Assembly (NCBI GenBank): GCA_015501075.1
Contig: JADNYJ010000639.1
Span: 1-17,386 of the forward strand
Direction: 5' to 3'
DNA from: Gymnopilus junonius
Lineage: Eukaryota > Basidiomycota > Agaricomycetes > Agaricales > Galerinaceae
DNA: 17,386 bases
In this document: positions 10,323 to 17,386 of the stretch, one piece after another
Layout of the letters: every line of letters begins with the position of its first letter
Numbering within the stretch: the stretch's first letter is position 1
Program-made: the position numbers and the translations under genes
Notes under the pieces: generated by a model
What the model saw: the letters and a program-made list of their open reading frames with translations, nothing else
Databases searched by the model: none
Told to the model about the DNA's origin: nothing

Positions 10323-12345
10323 TCACATCCTCTCTAAAGGTCTGATGCTCAATAGATGCATGGCAGCCGCCAAAACCTCTTTCGCACACTCATATAGAAA
10401 CATCTTCACACTTGCCTTCTCCACATCCTCTTCGCCCTTAACAATAACCCTGTCCCATGCCGTCGAAATCGCATGCGCCAACTTGAACGCAAACATCACC
10501 ACCCCGCTGGGTTCGTGTGTCTTCAGCGTGACATTGACAACATCAGGGTAGGTGCCCAGAAGGAATGCGATCTCACGCGCGTTTGGGTATTGAGCAAGGG
10601 TGTGCGTGGCAATCTGCGATGTGGGCGGGAGGGGCAGGAGTTGTGGGTTCTTGCGCCCAATGGAGGCAAGTCGGGAGTGGGCATACTGGAGGTAGGGCCC
10701 AGTATCACCTTCAAAGGACAGCATGCAGTCCCAGTTGAAAGTGTAGTCATTGATTCTGGAGGAACCGTAAAGGCCGTTAACAACAAAATCGGAAAGAGAA
10801 GGCGAGGAAAGGAGAATTGAAACGAACCATTTAGCAGCCATATCCTGAATCTTAATGCCTGTAATCCCGATCTCCAAACTTGTCGCCTGCGGATCCTGAA
10901 TAACTGCATATTTTTCATCGTTCTTCTTCATCTGCTCATGCATAACGTTGCCTGCCTTCTTGATGATCTGGTCGAGGAAGACGCGGTCCCTTTTCGGGTG
11001 CTCATTCCTTGAACCATCCCGTAGTTGATGTGCAGGAGGTTTTTGGCCCAAGGGAAGCCCATGAGCTCGAGGACTTTGAAGATTGGGCGAGGTGGAAGTC
11101 TTGTGCAGCGCCGACAACGTAGATCATTTTATCGAATTTATATTGCTCGTAGCGCTCAATCGCTCCACCGATGTCACGCGTCAGGTACGTAGAAGTTCCG
11201 TCTGGGTAGGTAGTAACTATTAGCGACAGTTAAGGTATGAGACTGAAGTGCTGATCACGCACCTGTCTTGCGAACGATTGGCGCCTTAAGATTCCACTTG
11301 TTCAGATCGACCTCCTTGGCGAAGTCTCTGTCGGAGATGAGCCCCATGTCCTCAAGCTGCGCGAAGGCCTTGTCCATCGACTCCTTGCTGACGTTGCTCT
11401 CTCCAGTGTATACATCAAACTTGATATTGAGCTGATCGTACGCCTCCTGGTACTTCTCCAGGCTTGTCTCTCGCCAGCCGCGCCATTTCTTGAGCACATC
11501 CTCGTCGCCATCCTCCATTCGCTTGAACCACCTCGCGGCCTCGACTTTTACCTTTGGGTCGGTCTCCAGATCTTTGGTGACTTTGACGTAGACGTTGTAC
11601 AGGTGCATGATCGGGTCTTGGTCGAACTCTGCTTGGGAGCCGTATTTCTCGTAGCCAGTAGCGACCATGCCAAACTGAGAATGATGATTGCGGTGATAAG
11701 AAGCCAAGTAGATAATGAGAAGGAGGCGAATTTACCTGAGTTCCCCAGTCGCCGAGGTAGTTCATCGAGATGACCTCCCACCCACAGGCCTTGTATAAGT
11801 TAGCGAGGAAGGCACCAATGATGGTGCTCCGTAAGTGGCCAAGGTGGAATTCTTTGACGATGTTGGGCGAGGAGTACTCGATGACGACTCTTTGCCCTTC
11901 CCAGAATCGTTGGAGCCGTACTCGGGCTGTCCAGAGGGTGTAAGATGGGTGAGAGCGTCCACTTGGTTGAGAACTTGGAAAATCATGTTTGTAGTATTGA
12001 CTCGGAAGTGAAGGAAAGATCTGTCAATAACGATGGACTCGATCCATTCGTCCGGTTGGAACTGCATCGAAATTTGGTTTAGGAGCAGGAATTGGGGGCT
12101 GAAAAGAAAAGACGACTCACCCCTTCGAGGACCGTTGCTGCAATCTCCGCTACCTTCCCGGGTAGTCGGAATCGAGGCAACGCGACCGTGAAATCCTCTC
12201 CTTTCTTTCCATAGTCTACACCGGCAAAAGCTTGTTCAAGAGTCAGAGGAAGGGTCTCGGAGAGACGTTTAGCAATAGATATCCTAAACGAGTCCAATAC
12301 CGCTCGCGAGGGGTTTGTGTCTGGTAAAATAGGCAGCTGGGACAT
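10323..12345 (-). pseudogene. Arginyl-tRNA synthetase gene, four exons, three apparent frameshifts
   Basis: Class I arginyl-tRNA synthetase (EC 6.1.1.19), which charges tRNA-Arg for translation. Exon 1 (12345-12121, ATG to LEG) is the N-terminal tRNA-binding domain. Exon 2 (12061-11736) begins [19 protein letters not shown] and holds the HIGH-like HLGHLRST at 11846-11823 and [10 protein letters not shown]. Exon 3 (11674-11263) runs from [17 protein letters not shown] to APIVRKT. Exon 4 (11216-10323) holds TYLTRDIGGAIERY, the KMSKS-type GMSTRKG, the SFEGDTGPYLQYAH block and the C-terminal SIRPLERM. Introns 12062-12120, 11675-11735 and 11217-11262 are canonical. Single bases are missing near 11892 (AAA for AAAA, before VVIEYSSPN), 11082 (CAATC for CAATTC) and 10983 (GCGTC for GCGGTC). 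Without them the product would be about 596-619 residues, the usual size. A 72-nt in-frame segment (10756-10827) is probably a fourth intron. A Cys codon at 10727-10725 replaces an arginine expected in the conserved W-D/E-R-M-L block. Either assembly errors or a decaying copy explain this. Confidence 0.88.
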
Positions 12346-12520
12346 GGTTGAAGACGAGGTCAGTGCGAGATAGAGAAGGCAATATAGTGGGAGGATGGAA
12401 TCGATAACATGCTTCGTGGTGACTCAGAGAGAAATTTAAACTCCGACATTCCGTTAGTCTTCATAAGCATCCTGACCACCCTTTGTGGGTCTGGTGAGTT
12501 TGAGGGATTGAAGGCGGTAC
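12346..12520 (-). promoter_or_regulatory. Upstream region of the synthetase gene
   Basis: About 175 bases between the synthetase ATG and the start of duplicated segment A copy 2. It should carry the synthetase promoter. I see no clear TATA box; the minus strand is pyrimidine-rich near the ATG, as is common for fungal housekeeping genes. The support is from position only. Confidence 0.35.
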
Positions 12521-12880
12521 ATTGGAGGTGGTGGACTTGGAGGTTGGAAGGGGTGGTGCGGAGCTGAGCCTAGCGAGACGTTCAACTCGCGTCGTACATG
12601 CTCACAACATCTGTTCCATTACATTTGAAAGCGGCAGTGATACTGAAATTGATGGTATGGACACTGGACTATAGTTACGAGTGAGACGAGATGGAGAGGG
12701 CGAGTAGGTCGTTTGAGGAAAGGTTGAAGTGCTCGCTGGGAATTGGGATCTGTACAACGCGTTAGAAAATGATGATAAATAAGAACCAAGGTAAAAAAGA
12801 CTGACGATCATCCAGATTTCGTATATCCGCCCTTCCAAGGTTGACAGCCAGCCTCTAAAAGCTCCAAACACGTCTCTCCA
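12521..12880. repeat. Duplicated segment A, copy 2
   Basis: The diverged direct copy of 6487-6866, in the same orientation. Here the minus strand is open over 13012-12602, with a possible intron whose CTAAC branch-like site and TACAG acceptor (near 12756) match the other copy, joining to IPIPSEHFNLSSNDLLAL. On the plus strand the piece LAGNWDLYNALENDD (12731-12775) is also conserved between copies (LAGNLDLYNTLENDD there), so the coding strand cannot be decided by eye. No transposase, terminal inverted repeat or target-site duplication was seen. Confidence 0.65.
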
Positions 12881-13040
12881 CCAATCATGAGGAGGCGATG
12901 ACGGGAACACTGAATTTAAGCACAAGCAGGCTGTTGCTGCCACTGCCGCTGCCGAGGTGCCCAGCAACGACTGAAGAGGTGAGGTTGCTGCTGCCGACCG
13001 GGAAACCCACATGCGTGCGTACGCAGAGAAGAGGTCGAAT

Positions 13041-13475
13041 TTAACTCTTTTCGCTGTGGAGTCTACAGAGAATTACGTAGGTCTGGAAAGAGTCGAGAAG
13101 AACGATCAGAATCCAGAAAAAAAATAAAAGGAAAGAGAGCAAAGAGAGAAAATGACGAACCTTATTCAGGGCTCTCAACATTGTAGGTATTCCCTCAATC
13201 CCGGTTCGAATCACTCCCACAATCCCAGCTCGAATTCCTTCCCCACGACCATCAACAGCTACAGCTCCAGTCACCATAGGACTCGTACTTGACGCTCCTA
13301 GGTTATCCAAGGTCGTGCCAAAAACTTCCCTGAGGACTCCCAACCCTCCCCTGCTCGCCTGGTCCAATGAAAATTGCGCCCACGTCATACCCACTCCCAC
13401 CCTCGCCGACCTCCTGCAGTCCCCCAAATCAAACAATCGACAATCTAATTCGCCGTAGAGACCCTCCTGGATCAA
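13041..13475 (-). CDS. Unidentified open segment, glycine/valine-rich, partial
   Basis: A long minus-strand open frame lying between duplicated segments A and B. It has no ATG at its left limit; an internal ATG begins MTWAQFSLDQASRGG. The coding-like body includes VLREVFGTTLDNLGASSTSP, MVTGAVAVDGRGEGIRAG and IVGVIRTGIEGIPTML. After LRALNK there is a likely intron (GTTCGT donor near 13160, TTTCCAG acceptor near 13084), so the hydrophobic tail of the raw frame is probably intronic. It may be one exon of a gene that also includes segment A on the same strand. I do not recognise the family. Confidence 0.35.
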   Translation of the reverse strand: MIQEGLYGELDCRLFDLGDCRRSARVGVGMTWAQFSLDQASRGGLGVLREVFGTTLDNLGASSTSPMVTGAVAVDGRGEGIRAGIVGVIRTGIEGIPTMLRALNKVRHFLSLLSFLLFFFWILIVLLDSFQTYVILCRLHSEKS

Positions 13476-13560
13476 GGACCGGCAGGCGTAGGTTCATCTC
13501 TTCCGAGATTAATGGCTATCCCAAGGTTCCCAGCGTAACAGTGTTGTCGTTAGGTCGTTA

Positions 13561-13682
13561 CATAGATTCGGCATCGGCAGCGACAGCACAGACGTGGACA
13601 TGTCACGTCGGTGAAGAGGAGAGGAGAGGGTTCATTTGAGGGCTTCAGGGTCTCAGGGAGGCGTGTTGGAAATGGTGGAACC
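13561..13682. repeat. Duplicated segment B, copy 2
   Basis: The diverged direct copy of 6866-6994. It shares GACGTGGACATGTCACG, GAGAGGGTTCATTTGAGGG and GGTGGAACC. Here it lies about 680 bases right of segment A, whereas in copy 1 the two touch, so either an insertion occurred here or a deletion in the other copy. Confidence 0.65.
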
Positions 13683-13825
13683 ATGAACAAGCCACTAGAG
13701 CCAGTTTTGAATGACGTAATCATCTCCGTCCTATCCGTCGCACTGTACAGCGTGGAGACGGGCCTGTTTGCAGAGGGCGAAACTGACAAGGTGGATATGT
13801 GGGAGGAGGTGCCTGAGGGTCCAGT

Positions 13826-14191
13826 CTAATTTGTGGAAGAAGTAGTAGTCGCCCTCGACCTCGTACTCACACGTGAGCTGGGCCTGAGAGATGGAGAAGA
13901 GGGAGAAGCAACACTGCAATCCTTCACCGGCGTCAAGCACCATCCATAGAGCTTGCTGCGAGCCGGTAGTTGTCACCAAAGATCGACTTTCGAAGATAGA
14001 TGGCGACTGGTAACCCAGGTGCGGAAGCTGATTACGCCGTCTAATCTGACAGAGCTGCCGTCGGGCCAAGTATCGTGGGCAATATGGACTAGCACAGGCG
14101 GAAATGGGCTTGAAGATAGAAATCAAGATGCTGTGATAGACGGACGCATTGGACTTGAGAAAGAAGAGGTATAGGGCCCTGGAGGCGCCAT
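13826..14191 (-). pseudogene. Unidentified open-frame remnant with two internal TGA codons
   Basis: From ATG 14191-14189 one frame runs to a TAG at 13828-13826, about 122 codons, interrupted only by TGA at 14125-14123 and 13975-13973. It reads MAPPGPYTSFSSPMRPSI at the start and LVHIAHDTWPDGSSVRLDG and FRTWVTSRHLSSKVDLW in the middle. After the second TGA it continues QLPARSKLYGWCLTPVKDC and then a Ser/Arg/Thr-rich end. As in the F-box gene at 8133-9736, the stops are TGA and arginine would fit at both. No family is recognised, and the signal could be chance in a GC-balanced region. Confidence 0.3.
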
Positions 14192-14279
14192 TGCATGCAG
14201 CTTTGAAGAGTTGAAACAAAAGTCGACCTAAGTTGCTAAGGAGAGTAAATTCAATGACGTGGTGACGAAGGATCATGTT

Positions 14280-14960
14280 GAATCACATACATTGGTTTAG
14301 TCTCTCCGGTACAGGTATTCCTCGCCATCCTCGCCGGCATTGTCTTCACAGTTAAGTCGAATGTACTGAGCGACGTTATAGCCAGACAAGGTTCTAACGT
14401 ATACAAAGAAAGATCAGTGTAGAATGGAAGAGACAGGAGAGGGTCATTACCCACCTAAATTCCGACAGCTAGGAATGAATTTAGTTCAGATGTCGCCTGG
14501 AGGGCTTCTGCATACGAAAAAGAGAATTAGACCCTAATCTGTTGAGAAGATGGCGAGTGATAAGAAGGCATACCTGTGAAAACACCGTAACTGACTCCGG
14601 ATGCAGTCTTCCAAGATAGACACCTCCCTCGACTTCGAAAATGGGTTAGAACTGGGACATGGAAGCGGAAGCGAGGGAGAAACCCAAAGACTCAATTGCA
14701 ATGGCAATTACAAAGAAACCTAGGTAGAATACTACAAATGATCAGTAACTCTTACGACAGAAACACACATGCAAACGTACGTAGTTCCGGATCCCCTCTA
14801 ACCCTCCCTGACACATAAAACTTCGCGTATTCAGCCTCTTAAGAATGAGTTGAAAGCTTCTGAGGCCATGAGAGGGTGCAGCTGCACGGATACGTGTACT
14901 GGCTGTAAATGTGCTGTAATTTCGCTAAAGACAAAAATAAGATGTGGGGAAGACGAATGA
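14280..14960 (-). pseudogene. Unidentified multi-exon gene fragments
   Basis: Minus-strand stretches bounded by plausible splice sites. One piece reads EYAKFY followed by a donor GTACGTTT (14780); one base seems missing just before it (AAGAG for AAGGAG near 14847). A hydrophobic exon FYLGFFVIAIAIESLGF begins near 14731. A piece ASGVSYGVFT ends at donor GTATGCC (near 14573) and would join EALQATSELNSFLAVGI near 14508-14461. A piece SGYNVAQYIRLNCEDNAGED lies near 14385-14330. The order and donor contexts recall the fragments at 15547-17198, suggesting a tandem paralogue. The product is not recognised. Confidence 0.28.
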
Positions 14961-15400
14961 TCAGACAAGGCAGAAACACACCTCAATGGTCTTCATGGAT
15001 GTTCCTGAACAGAGCTGCTCGTGTACTACAAGGTGCATTCAATGTATAAGGCCCACAGCAGGCAGAACATTGAAGAAAGGTATGGTGAAGAATGAGATCG
15101 ATAAAGGTGAATGTTGGGTGAACGGGCTGCACATTGAACGAAGATTATTCTCACAGTGTTAAATAATGCTTTTTCAAGCTTTTTTTGCGTCCTTGCTTTC
15201 CACCTCCATCTATTCAACACTTTAGGCTCTAGATAGGCACTGGGCAGCACATACTATTTACGAAATACATGTGTAAGTAGTCCATTAAAATCAGTAGTCT
15301 AACATTTTCCCCGTGATCACAGTAGCTACGTCAACAATATTCTGCAATGAGTAATGGAGCACATACTAGTGAGTGGAGAACAAATTTGCACAGGAAATTC
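14960..15400. other. No supported gene
   Basis: Short open frames on both strands (14944-15162 plus, 15026-15250 minus) without domains or consistent splice sites. I see nothing to annotate. Confidence 0.45.
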
Positions 15401-15409
15401 ACTCCTCAA

Positions 15410-15541
15410 TCACTGAAGGCTCTTCAGTGCAGCTGGTGAAATGGGTGTGGCTCGTAACTTTTGAGGCCTGAAGTCGGAGCCATCCATAACAAAGTTGGAA
15501 GCTGGGATGACCCCAGGATGACGTCGACTTGAGTCATGCAT
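15410..15541 (-). CDS. Small open frame or terminal exon, unidentified
   Basis: ATG at 15541-15539 to TGA at 15412-15410, 43 residues, including PGVIPASNFVMDGSDF and the C-terminal ATPISPAALKSLQ. The codon choice looks coding-like. It may be the last exon of the broken minus-strand gene upstream (15547-17198), since it follows it directly. Weak evidence. Confidence 0.25.
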   Translation of the reverse strand: MHDSSRRHPGVIPASNFVMDGSDFRPQKLRATPISPAALKSLQ

Positions 15542-15546
15542 GTAGA

Positions 15547-17198
15547 TTAGCACTGAAAGTTTCCATCCTCGCATTCCTTCAATTCCACCATGTAATGACC
15601 AGCTTGTCAGGCTAAATCTTCACCGTCCGAGACGTCACGTCTTGAAGATCCGTCAAAAGAGGTTTTCGGCCGCTCAAAGCTGGTGGGAAGGGTTATGTCA
15701 GAATAAAATGAAAGGTAAATTGACCAGCATAGTGTCCGATCCCAGCACTATAGGAGATATTTAGGATGACTTCATTCTTGGATAATAAAACCGAGTTCAT
15801 GATGTGGCAAACATTGAGAATTAAGGAATACCTTACCTAGTTGAAGTCCGCAGCACAAGACTTCCTCGCGATAGGGATAAGCTGAAGCAGCTCTCCCTGT
15901 CGTGCCGTGTCTCCATATTCAGTACTGCAGCCTTTTCGAAAGAAACCGATGCGAAACTTATGCCTAGGTAAAACGGTCAGCATAAGGCGGAAAAGCAACA
16001 GGGTATATACTTAAGTAGCGCCGTTCTGGAGAGTCGGCGCCGAACTCAAATAGCTTGATTCCCTTGGAGTGGCTGGAATGTCGCATAAAATAAAGCAATT
16101 TATAGTCAACTTCTACTGAAAAGAGGAGCCTGGAGAACATACCGAGAAATGACGAGGCCAATTAGCTGGGATTGACAGTTCAAGCCAGAGCTGAAGTCCA
16201 CCCGAAGTTCAAATAGTCACTCTTGAGGGAAAAGCTCCTTCAACGAGGATGGGGATCGGATCATGCGCTGGTGGCAGTAAGGAATGCCCAGAGGTACGAC
16301 CGCGATAGGAATTTCAGAAAGGTCGTCTCAGAGCTACGATAAGAGAGCGTGTCAATGACTCCGTGTGACCATGCATTTTAACTAAGAGTAGAAAACGTAC
16401 ATAAATCGCCCCCGACATCCTAACGTGTAAAACTTCTCATATTGTCTTTCCGCGTGCAGCAATGGACCAGCACCTGGAGCCAGCACGTCTTTTGTTGTCG
16501 GACTGCGTAGATCGACGAGCTACAAGAGATCCGTAGTTGCATTGGAGTCTGCAGTGGTAAGTCAGCTGTGAAGGAAAGGATCAAATGAACATGAATACGA
16601 ATTTACCATACTCAAGGGCGCGATGTCACTTTGTTCAACAAGGTTCCTGGGTTGAGAAAGAGATGAGAGTACGCAGTCCACAAAATACAGGAGATCGCTC
16701 AGCGACATGGAAGTTGGGGAAGAAGAACGGACCTGGTGTTTGCGTCGTGCTAGTCGCGTGTTGAGCTTAGTTCTCACGGTTCCTGATAACGTTCGCCTCC
16801 TGGTTTTGTCCTGGCTAGAATACGCGAAATGAGAAGAAATTTTCTGACACTCCAAAGTCCCGGTAGCTGGTGTCTAGTCACGTAAATACGTCCAGGCTTC
16901 CTAAATTCAAAAATTTCAATGGTGAAAGGGCCTTGATCTAATGCTATTTTGCACCTTATAGACGGATCCGTCCCGAACTTTGTCTCCTCGTATTTGAATG
17001 TAGATATGTCTTCTGATATTGTGGAGCTGCTTTAGAACCTGCTGAGAATAAGTCGGTCCTCGTTAGTAACCAATAAACCAGCGGGAAATATTTCCGAAGT
17101 CCAGAAATTCTTTCGAGAAAGCACGCTTTAACCGTTTTGGCATAGATACCCATTCTGGCAAGAGACCTCATCCGTCCACGAATTTTCACATGGGACAT
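15547..17198 (-). pseudogene. Unidentified multi-exon gene, probably decayed
   Basis: An ATG at 17198-17196 opens an 80-codon frame starting MSHVKIRGRMRSLARMG; from about 17040 an alternative frame reads LKQLHNIRRHIYIQIRGDK. Further minus-strand pieces follow: 16855-16562; APGAGPLLHAERQYEKFY near 16470-16415 before a donor GTACGTTT (16400); and a piece EIPIAVVPLGIPYCHQRM near 16290. The best-supported exon pair is 15963-15837 (FASVSFEKAAVLNME, then donor GTAAGG) spliced over 15680-15836 to 15679-15547 (SFERPKTSFDGSSRRDVSDG). The join keeps frame, but a TGA at 15609-15607 interrupts before QAGHYMVELKECEDGNF. No domain is recognised and exon limits are only partly supported. Confidence 0.3.
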
Positions 17199-17269
17199 GG
17201 GCAGAGGCAGTCGAGTCTGCTAAATTTTAAGATCAGATAGTCAGGCTCCCACACTTCACACTACCCTTT

Positions 17270-17386
17270 CTTTCTACGATATAAGAGTCCGCGTGTTCCT
17301 CTCCACTACTTTACGACCCATCTTTCGCTTGTTGAAATCTAGTCTGCTACCCATCTATTGCTCTCTGCGATACTTTATACACATAT
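17270..17386 (+). promoter_or_regulatory. Possible plus-strand promoter at the window edge
   Basis: GATATAAGAG at 17278-17287 is followed by pyrimidine-rich sequence (CCTCTCCACTACTTTACGAC, then CCCATCTTTCGCTTG). A TATA-like box followed by a CT-rich stretch is usual at fungal transcription starts. A gene would begin right of the window. The support is weak. Confidence 0.25.

Noticed and set aside
11302..11765. Arg/Ser-rich minus-strand frames overlapping the synthetase
   Set aside because: They are out-of-frame shadows of synthetase exon 3 and the intron before it.
6487..13682. Transposon or LTR explanation for the duplicated segments
   Set aside because: No transposase, reverse transcriptase, terminal inverted repeats, long terminal repeats or target duplications were seen. 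It is not excluded, but not supported.
1..17386. Gene cluster, CRISPR array, tRNA or rRNA genes
   Set aside because: The recognised genes (transporter, membrane protein, two F-box proteins, synthetase) share no pathway, and no regularly spaced repeats, cloverleaf or rRNA sequence was noticed by eye.

Overview
The window looks like nuclear DNA of a mushroom-forming basidiomycete (Agaricomycetes). The evidence is many short GT..AG introns (mostly 46-70 nt), two F-box genes of the type expanded in that class, and a membrane protein of a family I know only from those fungi. I see no prokaryotic, viral, organellar, rRNA, tRNA or CRISPR features.

Layout: an MFS transporter gene (about 322-2685, +) runs tail to tail into an unnamed multi-pass membrane protein gene (2677-3889, -). 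The latter is divergent from an F-box gene (about 4000-5212, +). Next comes a low-complexity stretch without an intact gene (about 5600-7550), a second F-box gene (8133-9736, -) and a cytosolic-type arginyl-tRNA synthetase gene (10323-12345, -). The right third (12350-17200) holds diverged copies of segments of the low-complexity stretch plus broken, exon-like fragments on the minus strand that I cannot name.

Nearly every recognisable gene is damaged, in two ways. First, single bases are missing, almost always from a run of two or more identical bases. In the transporter, three such losses in a row twice restore the frame. Second, in-frame TGA codons sit where family sequence or context fits arginine, as expected from CGA to TGA changes. 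The first class resembles homopolymer errors of an unpolished long-read assembly, and the second resembles real C-to-T decay at CpG. The essential synthetase carries three of the single-base losses, so either the assembly has indel errors or this is a decaying extra copy or allele.

The genes do not form a pathway or a cluster with a common job. I found no convincing new biological system. The things most worth checking are the lesion pattern, the state of the synthetase gene, and the duplicated segments of unknown coding status.
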